Origin: Aphrocallistes beatrix
Lineage: Eukaryota; Porifera; Hexactinellida; Sceptrulophora; Aphrocallistidae
Length of the DNA: 64,000 bases
Reading direction: 5' to 3'
NCBI GenBank assembly: GCA_963281255.1
Contig: OY725495.1
Location: 310,001-374,000 of the forward strand
Positions 10,201 through 20,119 of this stretch are shown here, one piece after another. Below the pieces are notes generated by a model. That model did not search any database. It worked only from the letters and a program-made list of their open reading frames with translations, and had not been told where the DNA came from. Positions within the stretch are counted from its first letter, which is position 1. Every line of letters begins with the position of its first letter. The position numbers and the translations under genes were made by a program.

Positions 10201-11394
10201 TAAATTCTGCCTCAGAAGACGTATGCAGAAGTCTGTTGCTGAATCTCTCGAGTCGAAGTGCAGTCCTGTTGAATGCGTTTTTTTACTCCATTTCGAGTTG
10301 ACAAGAACGTCCACAGCATCAGCGCCAGTGAAGTAATACACTTTCTCTTTCTGTAGTTTGGCAGTCTTACATGGGACATTGAAACGCAAATACTTAGCTA
10401 CGTCTTTACACTGTGTCAATACGGATTCTTCCTGTCGAGAGCTTGTAGACATTTCTCTAATAGACTCGCTAAATTGCTCAAAATCCATCATTAAAATTCG
10501 ATAGAAATTACAGGTATTGGAAGTTTAATATATATAGCTTTGATAGGCATTTACCATTAAATTTTGTGTTCGGTCATGTGTATTGATTGCATTATATTAA
10601 TAAAACGGTCGTTGAGAAATATTTTAAATTCACATTATTCACCCAAATCACCTGAGTATTTCAATTCTTGTGAAGTAGTCTCGATTTCGCGTTGCTGCTT
10701 CAAGAAATCTGACTGGGAGTTAGCAGCCCTAGCTTCGTGTTTAGCTTCAGTTAGTTCACTCTGTAACTGCAACTTCTCTCGCTTCCATCCACTGCTATGC
10801 TGCTTCCAATCGTTCTCTATTGTTCTACGTGCTCTCTCTGTTTCTTCCATTTTATCTACAAATCGATTGATAATTTCATTTTAAAGTAAATTCCATATGC
10901 AGTATTACCTTTAGTTGTTTGGTATTTCTGCTTGAGCTCATCGAGTTCCAATTGAAGATTGACGGATTTAGGATAGTTAGTGATAAGCTCGAGTTCTTGT
11001 TCATATCTCGCTTTCTTACTCTCATTCTGTATGGACTGCAGTTCTGATTCTAACTGAATTATGCGAACCTGAGCTGCTAACTCTTCAGAAGATTTCACTG
11101 GAACAACATTAAGATGTTATAAATATAATCCATTGGAAAAAATTATATTATATCTGGAAATTAAAAATAAATTTAGGAAACTTTATCTAATTATAGTGCA
11201 CCTTGATATCTCTTGTTCTCAGACCCAATAAGGGGTGTCATACGACTGCCCACAGGTTTCTCTTCTTCTGACTTAGCATCGTCGTTGAGTTTTCGCTTCT
11301 TTCCTCCCACAAACGTATCGAGGTCTTCGAGGATATCAGTAACGAACGTACTATCCACTACTTTACCATCGGGATTACGCTCACTCCCTGACAT
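7213..11394 (-). CDS. MAD1L1: Mitotic spindle assembly checkpoint protein MAD1
   Basis: Eight exons on the minus strand: 11394-11202, 11097-10909, 10855-10652, 9412-8984, 8802-8601, 8538-8232, 8116-7733 and 7476-7213. They join to 723 residues (human 718). MAD1 recruits MAD2 to unattached kinetochores. The protein is almost all coiled coil. Recognisable blocks are LQKWEKFDSAAITHMGFGSP (human LQSWERLDQTMG), MDRDSYPKLIESYD (human RDGMRAILGSYD), RLKESFSKRITEFREVCN and the globular C-terminus LTGYRIDAQPGGKYKIRSIY...ISDITMELF. The Bub1-binding RLK (622-624) is present. The MAD2-interaction segment aligns as RVWVHFKDN (555-563) and lacks the usual closing proline. A 1.2-kb intron (9413-10651) contains an intronless SEC62 gene. 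The start ATG (11394) is only 102 bp after the KIFBP stop. Exon phases are all consistent. Confidence 0.9.
9667..10491 (-). CDS. SEC62: Translocation protein SEC62, nested in a MAD1 intron
   Basis: Intronless ORF of 274 residues inside MAD1 intron 3, on the same strand. SEC62 works with SEC63 and Sec61 in post-translational protein import into the ER. The N-terminal cytosolic domain carries family motifs (DVAKYLRFNVPCKTAKL, YYFTGADAVDVL). A charged Lys-rich linker (about 110-145) follows, then two membrane segments (about 177-197 and 207-230) separated by APIWPTWMRSGM, and the conserved FWLLPNLHEDLGILESFLPF. It ends SFEIKKKKK directly after this block. The acidic C-terminal extension of vertebrate SEC62 (399 residues), which contains the LC3-interacting region, is absent. 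The host assignment is firm because MAD1 exons on both sides splice in frame across it. Confidence 0.93.
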   Translation of the reverse strand: MMDFEQFSESIREMSTSSRQEESVLTQCKDVAKYLRFNVPCKTAKLQKEKVYYFTGADAVDVLVNSKWSKKTHSTGLHFDSRDSATDFCIRLLRQNLILRCDMIKLDGKNEKTKEGAKGKDSGKNRKKDVTASPKSEDSTKRKKVVVRKYKFELHAKQIFADLDDYIYAWKYNPTSTSQFLMGCVLVLGFIGFNLAPIWPTWMRSGMGMSAWLLCAILGFMLLLVFLRLILFYLFWAVSMGKWQFWLLPNLHEDLGILESFLPFYSFEIKKKKK

Positions 11395-11496
11395 TAACGA
11401 AATAATATCTAATTTGAGCACCAAACAATCATACATAAATAAATAAAATTGTACATACATTTTAACACTAAATTAATTGGATACAACATGATACAA

Positions 11497-13812
11497 TCAA
11501 GACATTGTTCTAAAAAATCTCTCTAACTGAAATGGAAGAAGTTCAGTCATTTGTTTCACCAAAGGATACTGCTGTTCGCATTTTTCTTTCGCATCTAGGT
11601 GACCGTCCAAATACTTCACAATCCATTTATATTCAGTCAACGCTTCGTTCATATACCGGAACTGCTCTCGCTCGTTGCATAGCAGATTAGATTTCGACTT
11701 GGCCATTCCCATTTTAGACAGGACAAGAGGTCTTACCAACTCCAGGTCGTATTCACCGTTTTTCTCAGGTTTTATGGAATCGTGGAATTTCTGGAAATAT
11801 TTGTGTGATAATTGATTCAGTTTGTTGTACTTCTGCTTTGCCTTCAGAGGCGCTCTTGAAATATGGCCTTTAAAGATGTCACACTTAAACCCGCCCATAT
11901 CCATGTATGTGTCAGCTAGAGAAGTGAACGCAAATAAACGGTATGGAAATTTTAAAAAAGTTCAAATAGATCTCTTATACTGTATGTATAACAGAAAAAA
12001 ACGTACCAATTTCGTACCACATCTGTCGACATATCATCAAGTAATGCTGCGGGTTCAGAGAGTTAGACGGCTCTTCTAGTAGGTCGATTCTTCGCTTCTG
12101 CATTCTACACTTCAACTCTTCATCGAGCTCGAATTTAGACAGCAGTTTGTAGAGATTTGACGCGTCTTGCAATACTTCGATATGATCAGTCACGTATCCA
12201 TTCAAAGGGAAAAATGCAAGCGCGATTGTAATCTGTTCCTGAGCAAACAAGAATACCTCTTTAGCCTCCTTGTAGGTAGAAGTAACTACAAATACTCTCG
12301 ACTCTATTTCTGATACGTCTATGTCCTCAAATAGATCTTCAGGGTTCACCTTTTCCGCGGTAGCTATCACACCTTTTGACATTTCAATTATTCGTTTGAT
12401 TTTTTCTAGATCTTCAGATGGTTGTGTACCATAGTCAACTAGAGCAATTGAAAGAATTTTTAAAGTATGTTACTTTCTGAGTATACTCTTAATCAATACT
12501 AACTTTTAGCTTGAAACAAACGAGAGGACTCTGTCAATATAAGTTTAGACAATTTAATCCAAAATCTAGCTATATCTGCCTTGTTCCTCTCAACTCGTTC
12601 TCTCTTAGCCTCACTCAATTCTTTCAGATTTACCTAAGCACAAATTCACAGCGATAAAAATTAGTAATAGCCGTCCACAACGTTATTGTACATACTTTGT
12701 CCAGATACTTGTAGAATATAACATGTGCGCATGCTATACAGTGTCTCGCCACTGCGAAACGTTGATTGGCGGAGTAGAAGTTAGAGAGGGTAGCAGCATT
12801 GAAGGACCATTCTATCGGGTCAAAAGAATCAGCTGGACTACACAGCTGTCGTACCAGAGTTCTCCTGCAGTAAACAGCCGCCTTGTTGTACTCTCCCAAG
12901 TTCCCGTATACCTAGGCATTGTTGGAGAGAGTTTTTATCAATTTGAAAGGCATTGACAGTGACACAATTGAAGGACCTACCTGTGCTAGATAGTAGAGGA
13001 TGTGAGTGTTAGTTCTCTCCCATGCGAATCTCCTCGCCTCTTCACTCTGCTCTGCGGACGCAGGGCAGAACAGCTCATTGACGTGGATAGGTGCGTACTC
13101 AGATTTGTAATCTTCGAACGCAGTCAGTCCGCAAGTTAGGTATTCCTTCGCCTTCTCATTGTCTCCTCTATTCGCCCAGACGAGACCTAACTCGGAGCAG
13201 ACGGAACAGTAGAGATTCGCCATATCTCCCAGGCTCACCAACTGCTTTAGAGACTCAAAACTCTTCATTAACATTTTCTCTGCATCTGAACGTTCCTCCA
13301 CCTGATTGTTAATCCTTCCTAGATAGAATCTCTTTAATAATTGAAAGGAAAAAATAAACTTTTAAGATGTTTGACTCACCAATTTGGAAATATAAGAAGT
13401 TACTTAGCATCCCAACACAGAACAGATCAATCTCCTTATATTCTATCTCGTATTTATCTCCAAAAATCTCTATCAGAGCGACTCCAGCTAGTTCGAGGCA
13501 AACTTCTAAGATGCCTCTCGCTTCATAAGCAAACTTATACGGTTCCTTCGCATCTTCATCTATTTTTTCGTGTGTATGGTACACTATCGCATACTGCTTG
13601 GCGAGTGGGATAATCTCATCAGTGAGCTGAGTTTTAACAGTGGGGCTGCAGTGCTGGTAGAATGGATGCGGTTCATATGATTCTTCTTCATCTTGAGTTT
13701 CTACATTTGCTAGGTTTGATGCGGTAGCCTCAGGAGATTCTTCCTTTATCACATCAACAATCTCTTCACTTGTCGTCTCCACTTTATCTTCAGTGCTTTG
13801 GTCATCACTCAT
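11497..13812 (-). CDS. KIFBP: KIF-binding protein (KBP family)
   Basis: Six exons on the minus strand: 13812-13380, 13318-12981, 12911-12696, 12633-12504, 12438-12007 and 11915-11497. They give 655 residues (human 621). KIFBP is a TPR-like helical protein that binds kinesin motor domains and blocks their microtubule attachment. Strong family text includes NTHILYYLAQVYGNLGEY, YCRRTLVRQL, IEWSFNAATLSNFY, ARFWIKL, GYVTDHIEVLQD, CRMQKRRIDLLE and the closing LLPFQLERFFRTM. The N-terminal 60 residues are acidic and not conserved. I chose ATG 13812 (MSDDQ) rather than an upstream in-frame ATG at 13905, because the upstream part is hydrophobic and unlike the family. Exon 2 uses the CTAG acceptor that gives FQIGRINNQVEERSD. 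The next gene, MAD1, begins 102 bp downstream. Confidence 0.92.
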
Positions 13813-14995
13813 ATTTATTTTAAATTTAATGCTAATAAATGTTAAAAAAATTAAAATAGAGTCCAGTAGAATATACGCTTGAAGGGAAGTTATTATGTGA
13901 ACCAATGTCTACGTACATTTGTGGAGAGAAAGTAAAATTTCGCACTTAATTAAATGCAATGCATGGCCATGTGATGTTAGTAGACAATGTATTATTAATA
14001 AATGTTATCTCAACATTTGAAAAATTAAACAAAAAATATGTGTCAATAAACATCAGTAAATTTAGTTATTCTAGTTGAGTTGAAATAAAATCTATGTTGA
14101 GTGGCTGGATATTTTTGCAATAACAAAAAACCTGGCAACACTTAAGGTTATTGCGGATGTGATTGAGCAATTAGTGCAACCCATGATTCAACTGTTGTGC
14201 AAGTTACCTTCATAAAGAAAAGGAATGGACACACGACTAATTCATGTTAGAATCTAGATGCTACACGTATTGGGCATAGGAATGAGCTCCTACGAATATC
14301 ACGAGATTCAAGATCTGAGGGTGGCAGTTATGGAGCAATTAAATTTTAACGGAAGTAAAGTCATTGCAAGTCTACGATTTGGAATTGTTATTGAGATATT
14401 TTAGATTCGTACCATCTACACCTAGCACCTAATTAATAATGTGAATGTGACTGTGAACTAAAGCCACCATTAAATTGCCAAGTTACATCCACGCCCTCAA
14501 AAGTATCATTTTATACGCACTCTAATAAGGACAAGTCAAAAAGGTCGTTCGAGCGCAATGCGTGTCACAAATCTTTGTAAAACGTCCCTAAAATAGTGGA
14601 TTAATTATAGACACAGGCGCAGAGTTAGCCCCCCTACTTTTCAAGATGTTGATAGATGTGAGGCTAGATCCACCAATTAAATTGAAGATGTCCTCAGCTA
14701 GAGGGGTACAATATAATTCTTTTAGAAGAATTTAGTACGTATTTAATTAGATTATTGTGACAGTACAAACTATCATTTAAATTATGTTGCTTTTAAGATT
14801 TATCGCTAGACTGATGGTGAGGCAGTGGGTCATTGAACCTCCCTACTTTTTTGAAAAAATATGAAAACTCTACGCCTATGAATATACATGTTGGGCTTAT
14901 AATTATAATTATGATAATCACTCGAATTCATGCTTATGTTCTGGCGGGCAGAGATTTGATGGATTTATTTAAAATTATGGAAGCGAGATGAGATA
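13813..14995. other. Gene-poor region upstream of KIFBP
   Basis: About 1.2 kb of AT-rich sequence containing the KIFBP 5' flank. No ORF with coding character was seen. Related phrases (cccccctacttttcaaga near 14631 and cctccctacttttttga near 14838) hint at an old, decayed duplicate or repeat. Confidence 0.4.
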
Positions 14996-15003
14996 CCCTA
15001 AAG

Positions 15004-15155
15004 CAGTGGTCATCAAACTCTTTCCAAGCGTTCCCCCCAGACTGTTTTTGAACTTTCTGTGAACTCCCAACAGTTAAGTTAACTCATGCTATTATTAATA
15101 ATATATTGAAATATAACATTTTGAGAGCCGACGTACCCCAGTTTGAATACTACTG
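15004..15155. mobile_element. hAT-like MITE with perfect 8-bp target duplication
   Basis: A 152-bp element flanked by the perfect 8-bp direct repeat CCCTAAAG (14996-15003 and 15156-15163). The ends are inverted: the left reads CAGTGGTCATCAAACT, and the reverse complement of the right reads CAGTAGTATTCAAACT. An 8-bp duplication with CAGTG ends is typical of hAT non-autonomous elements. A related element lies at 37763-37878. Non-coding. Confidence 0.8.
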
Positions 15156-15831
15156 CCCTAAAGTATGGCCTTACCAATGGAGCTGAAATGAACTTCGCAC
15201 CCCCCCAATGTATTTTGAAAATCGTAATCGTAAAAATCGTTCGTATTAATGGATGGCAATAGGGTATAACTATTAATTATATATCCAGGTGCATAATTAG
15301 TACAGGTACAAGGGGAACCATGCCTGGATATAGAAATAACACTGCTAATAATGATAATGATATTGATTTAGGAGGACAAGTAATACAATACGCAATTTCC
15401 AATTGCATACTACGAGTGTCTGCCTTGCTGCTGGATAATTATAACAACATTTAGAAATAAAACTTTGCAATACAACAATGCAGTGACAAGGGTAGCAGTT
15501 CAGATTATTTTAATTTTGAGCGAGAAAATTCATGAACAGCAACAGAAGTGATGGGATTACGCGGGTGTCTCTAGAAATCTTTTAAAACGTACTAATTAAC
15601 ATTATTAATACGCTGTAGTATATTTTATTAATATAAATCTTATATTTGAGTGATAGCAATAGCTATACACACGCACACTATTATTTTAACAGTGGGATAG
15701 TGTACAGGTGTTCACACTTGCAATTTCGTACACCAGGTGTCCATACACGCATTCCTTACTCTACTAGCATAGATAAGCACAGGTGTCCACGCCTGTGAAC
15801 GGAATAGTCCCATAACAGTCGATAGCCCGAA

Positions 15832-15867
15832 TATAAATACGAATGTAAATTGTAAATAGACATCAGT
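15832..15867 (+). promoter_or_regulatory. Candidate TATA/initiator core promoter
   Basis: TATAAATA (15832-15839) is followed 31 bp later by an initiator-like TCAGT (15863-15867), a normal spacing for an animal TATA promoter firing on the plus strand. The sequence downstream is C/T- and A-rich without a long ORF, then enters the hairpin-repeat array. It may drive a non-coding RNA or, after splicing, the secreted orphan that starts at 18251. Inference from motif spacing only. Confidence 0.35.
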
Positions 15868-16257
15868 AGCAGTTCAACCACTTCCACTTCGTCTACATCT
15901 CTCCCACATATCACTCACGTTGCAGATACTCTCACACCTCCTGAGCGCACACTCACATCCTGATACTCATACTTACCCCTTCCATTCCCATCGGTTGATG
16001 TAATAGCACACGAGGTTGGTATTTTTTATTCGATCGCACTCCTAATATAAATTCATTTATCGTCGCTACCATACATACAAACTATACATTAAGTGTACGA
16101 CATCGTTCAAATAAATCCGTCGTTAAACGTTACATTTAAATTAATTAATGACTGCACTTTTAACCTAATTTATTAAATACGTACTTAACATTACTCACCA
16201 TGTATACGTACATATATGATGGCATCCTAATACGTATGTTAAATTGTACACATGAGA

Positions 16258-16499
16258 GTGAATCAATTTGGGTTCACCTCCCTTCCATCCCATTGGGTTC
16301 AGTAGTCACCTCTCATTGTTCTGATAACTGGAAGGTCATGTCTTTTCCGCAATTTTCTTACTAGATTGGGGCATCTAGTCTGATTTTGTAGAATTGGCAA
16401 GACTGAAAGGTTATCGGATGACCCCTCTGAGAGTTAAGCTTCTGTACCTTCGTTAAGGCGTCATTAATGGCAACATAGAGTGAATCAATTCGGATTCAC
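16258..16499. repeat. Hairpin-bracketed unit 1
   Basis: Left hairpin 16258-16277 with arms GTGAAT/GTTCAC (the closing pair would be U-G in RNA). Right hairpin 16480-16499 with arms GTGAAT/ATTCAC. Contains the invariant core TTCAGTAGTCACCTCTCATT followed by GTTCTGATAACTGGAAGGTC. Confidence 0.75.
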
Positions 16500-16572
16500 C
16501 CCACTGTTCGTACCATTCGGACCATTTGTGTATATGTGTCCGACGTTAATTGTATTTAATTGTATGCACAAA

Positions 16573-16816
16573 GTGAATCAATTCGGGTTCACATCCCAAC
16601 CATCCCATTCGGTTCAGTAGTCACCTCTCATTGTTCTGATAACTGGAAGGTCATGTGTTTTCTGCAATTTTCTTGCTAGATTGCGTCGTCTAGTCTGATT
16701 ATTGTAGATAGGCATGGCGGGAAGGTTATCGGATGACGCCTTTGAGAGTTAAGCTTCTGTATCGTCGTTAAGGATTTGGTAATAGCAACGTAGAGAGTGA
16801 ATTAATTCGGATTCAC
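16573..16816. repeat. Hairpin-bracketed unit 2
   Basis: Left hairpin 16573-16592 (GTGAAT/GTTCAC, with a wobble-compatible pair). Right hairpin 16797-16816 (GTGAAT/ATTCAC). The invariant core is identical to unit 1 while the flanks differ. Units 1 and 2 are each followed by a short module with a CGGAC...GTCCG inverted repeat. Confidence 0.75.
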
Positions 16817-17174
16817 CTCACTGCTCGTTCCATTCGGACCATTTGTGTATATGTGTCCGACGTTAAGGGTTTATAGCACCATATAAAAGTGAATCGACCT
16901 AGTATCACACTTCTAATCACCCATACGCATCCATCACTCCATTTACAACTGTCGCTAATCGATTAAACTAAACAAACTTACTTAATTAGCTTACACGTAC
17001 TGATATATCAAACTAATCTATATAATCTGGTATTAACAGAGTGAATAAATTTGGATCGCAACACTGACAATTTACAATCGTCGCTAATCGCAACATGACA
17101 ATACAAACTATATTAAACAAGTACTTCCATTGTACCACCAACTCATAATATGATTGGCTTGCAGTATACTCAAA

Positions 17175-17420
17175 GTGAATTAATTCGGATTCACTTCCTA
17201 ACCATCCCATTCGGTTCAGTAGTCACCTCTCATTGTTCTGATAACTGGAAGGTCATCAATGTCTTCCTGCAATGTTCTTACTAGACTGGGTCGTTTAGTT
17301 TGATTGTTGTAGAGTAGCCAATGGCCAGAAGGTTATTGGATGCCCCCAGTGAGAGTTTAGCTTCTGTACCGCCGTTAAGGTTGAATTCCTATGATTAAAA
17401 GTGAATTAATTCGGATTCAC
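17175..17420. repeat. Hairpin-bracketed unit 3
   Basis: Both hairpins (17175-17194 and 17401-17420) have arms GTGAAT/ATTCAC around the loop TAATTCGG. It has the same invariant core, with short insertions just after it (GGTCATCAATGTC). Confidence 0.75.
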
Positions 17421-17702
17421 ACGCCTGGTTGTCTCCACACATTTGCCCACCCCATATGCAACCGTCGCTAAGCGTAGAATAATATCCTAAGCAACCATCA
17501 CGTTAACTACAACATTTACAATACATCATACTATATTAATGACGTACGAATAGTACCTCGATCATACAATCATATGTTACTTGACAATTTGCAATCGTCG
17601 CTAATCGCAACATGACAATACAAACTATATTAAAACAAACAAGTAAGTACTTCCATTGTACCATCAACTCATAATATGGTTGGCTTGTAGTATCCTCAGA
17701 GA

Positions 17703-17944
17703 GTGAATTAATTCGGATTCACCTCCTAACCATCCCATTCGGTTCAGTAGTCACCTCTCATTGTTCTGATAACTGGAAGGTCATGTCTTTCTACAATTAT
17801 CAATCTGGATTGGGTCGTTTGGTTTGATAGTTGTAGAGTGGCATGGCGGGAAAGCTATCGGATGCCCCCAGTGAGAGTTTAGCTCTGTACCGTCGTTAAT
17901 AATTTGAAAATAGCAACATAGAGAGTCAATTAATTCGGATTGAC
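17703..17944. repeat. Hairpin-bracketed unit 4 with a compensatory change
   Basis: Left hairpin 17703-17722 (GTGAAT/ATTCAC). In the right hairpin (17925-17944) both arms are changed together, to GTCAAT/ATTGAC, so the stem stays perfectly paired. The core is identical to the other units. Confidence 0.75.
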
Positions 17945-18250
17945 CTCAACATCCATTCACTGAGCCATACGGTCTACTACTCCATATACAACCGTCGCTA
18001 ATCGTAAAAGTAGGAACTATAATCTAATGAGAGAGTGAATCATAATGGATTCACCTCACAATCCATTAACTACCCAGTCCTGGATCCGCATCCATCTTGT
18101 AGGGCTGTCCATGTGCAACTAAAATAAGGTACAAATTTATCCCTCGATGCTATTACTTGTACATCAACCATGTCACAACATTGAGTCCGTTCAGGCTAGG
18201 TTTCATAATTCATTCCAAGTGGTTGAGTGCTACACCTTATATTATTCAAT

Positions 18251-18712
18251 ATGCGTATTACTGTGTATATCTTCATCATCACACTCATCCTGTTGGACTC
18301 TAGCCAGACGTACAGTAATTGGGCCGAGGTATGTTCATCTTATTTCATTCATTTATTTAAAATGTTGTATACATGTACACAGTAGACTGTCATTAATACA
18401 AACCACGAGTTTTATACCCATGGTATTCAGAAATTCGTTCAATTTCGATTTTATCCGCCGAAACGCTACATACAGCTACATACAGCCGCCGCAGCGAGTC
18501 AGACCAACAAACCGCCCCCCACTGAGCAGCGCCCATTCATCCCCATCCACACAGCGTCCTATTCAACCTCTTCTGCCCCCCACTCAGCAGTACAAACGCC
18601 TCCATCTAACCGCCGCTGTACGCTCGTCGACACATCCCTGTCTAGTACCATGGGTAGTATTAACGAGAGTCTACTGACATATTTTTACATCATAACTTAT
18701 ATAATACAGTGA
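18251..18712 (+). CDS. Predicted secreted orphan protein (two exons)
   Basis: Exon 1 is 18251-18328 and exon 2 is 18431-18712, giving 119 residues. Exon 1 encodes a convincing signal peptide (MRITVYIFIITLILLDSSQ) and ends GAG|GTATGT, a good donor. Exon 2 follows a TATTCAG acceptor in phase 0 and stays open for 94 codons. The mature part is Pro/Ser/Thr-rich (e.g. NKPPPTEQRPFIPIHTASYS), has a single Cys and ends in a hydrophobic stretch (LLTYFYIITYIIQ) that could be a GPI-type signal or a chance run. The stop codon (CAG TGA) is made by the first bases of a MITE. I recognise no family. An alternative frame over exon 2 is also open, so this needs transcript support. Confidence 0.35.
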
Positions 18713-18822
18713 GGTTCGACTATTAGTATTTCGATTTAGAATTCCAAACGCTTATAAAATTATCCCATTTTCCCAAGAGCAATTTCGAACAAATTATTAT
18801 TACTATTAAGCGAACCCCACTG
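18707..18822. mobile_element. pogo/Tc1-like MITE, family B
   Basis: A 116-bp element with ends CAGTGAGGTTCGACTATTAG and, inverted, CAGTGGGGTTCGCTTAATAG, flanked by TA on both sides (18705-18706 and 18823-18824). Non-coding. Its left end supplies the stop codon of the predicted secreted orphan. Confidence 0.75.
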
Positions 18823-19831
18823 TAGCCAATTTATTTACTTTATTCGGTGCGCGATCCAACTATTTTTGTAAATATTTTAATGTAAACAAACAGGGATCCA
18901 TTCAGGTTTCTTAAAATATCCTCAAACTTAACAGGCTACGGTGCTAAATTTGGACGTGTGTAACCATCATTTTAATGATGGGTATATATGTCCAAATTTA
19001 CCCTGGGCCACCTGCTGGAATCCTGGATGAGTCCCTCCTCTTTGTAACTTTTTTTGTTAAACCAGCGTTTCCCAGCCTAGCAATCAAACACAACTTCGTA
19101 TCGAGGTTGATGGGGATATATAAACTATCGACTATAAAGAGTCCATGAATGCTAGGTTGAGAAAAACTGTTATTAATTTAAGTCACTTTATTTGATATCG
19201 CTAGATTTCATCCATAAGTGCAGTGACTATCTGGAATTCTAGATAATATTTGAAGGAATATATCAATATCAAATAAAGTTACTTATTTCCCATAAATTAC
19301 TCCACTGATTCGCTATGCAGCAATTAAAATGGGACTTTCTAAATAGCAATATCAGTTTTATTCGGGGGTTTTTATTTGCTAATACCTAACAAGCTAGTTT
19401 GCTATTCAGAAAGCCCTTGTTTTAGTGTCTAATATTTATTTTGTGTGATTATTGTTAATTCTTTTAGGCGCTTCTTTCTTCTGTATTGGAATGATTTTCG
19501 CACTTTTAACCATAACTTTATTTGCACGATGCTGCTTTACGTTTTGCTGATCCCCACAGCATAACGTAGTAGCGATGTGAACAAATAAAGGGTCCCCAAT
19601 TTGAATATAAACAATTTATATTCTTTATACACTCTCACGCGCCTTATTGGTGAACTAAGGTTCCGACGGGAAGCGGTGTAAGCTAAATTTGGTGTCGTGG
19701 GGTGTGCCATTGACCTTCCTCATAGCACATCACGACATTGCACTTCGGCCTCTCTCTGTGCCCAACAGAGTGCCGTCGAAAGTCGTGGAGGAATCGTATT
19801 CTTTTGGATGCTATGTCGTATCACGGGAGGT
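18823..19831. other. Unassigned AT-rich stretch
   Basis: About 1 kb without a recognisable gene. A short ORF at 19697-19891 runs into the tandem repeat and shows no family features. Confidence 0.4.
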
Positions 19832-20047
19832 TACGTCGAAAGAAGTCTAAAGTCGATAGGACGAAACGTCGATAGGATGAAACGTCGATAGGATGAAACG
19901 TTGAAAGGATGAAACGTTGATAGGATGAAACGTTGATAGGATGAAACGTTGATAGGATGAAACGTTGATAGGATGAAACGTCGAAAGGATGAACGTCGAA
20001 AGAATTCTAACGTCGATAGGACCAAACGTTGAAAGGACCAAACGTCG
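19832..20047. repeat. 16-bp tandem repeat (AGGATGAAACGTTGAT)
   Basis: About 12 imperfect copies of a 16-bp unit, consensus AGGATGAAACGTTGAT with C/T and GATA/GAAA variants. AACGTT, a self-complementary hexamer, recurs in each unit. The unit length is not a multiple of three, so the open frames it produces on the minus strand are repeat artefacts. Confidence 0.85.
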
Positions 20048-20119
20048 TTATTATCCTCTTCTTCGCCTCGATTTTTCGCTCGCTATCGTAATTTCGTTCA
20101 GTATTCGCTCGTAAACGCT

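Larger units (their letters stand above)
16258..18054. repeat. Composite array of hairpin-bracketed units
   Basis: Four related 242-246 bp units (16258-16499, 16573-16816, 17175-17420, 17703-17944), each begun and ended by a 20-nt hairpin of the form GTGAAT-8nt-ATTCAC. Two more hairpins stand alone (16889-16908 and 18035-18054). Units 1 and 2 repeat with a period of about 316 bp. Units 3 and 4 repeat with a period of about 528 bp, sharing a second module before each unit (17061-17174 and 17582-17702). A further motif, GTCGCTAATCG, preceded by CAAY or ACAACY, recurs about six times between 16.9 and 18.0 kb. No long ORF runs through. It could be a structured-RNA array, a regulatory array or an unusual satellite; the sequence does not decide. 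Confidence 0.8.

Noticed and set aside
13813-13905. N-terminal extension of KIFBP from ATG 13905
   Set aside because: A hydrophobic stretch unlike the family, followed by a better start (MSDDQ).
16258-18054. CRISPR-like array
   Set aside because: Repeats are palindromic, but spacing is 70-290 bp, the intervening DNA is itself repeated and the genome is animal.
18147-18677. 176-codon plus-strand ORF
   Set aside because: It lacks a credible start context and family features. The two-exon model in another frame has a signal peptide and good splice sites.
19831-20041. Minus-strand ORFs with repeated FHPINVSSYQRF text
   Set aside because: Translation of the 16-bp minisatellite in several frames.
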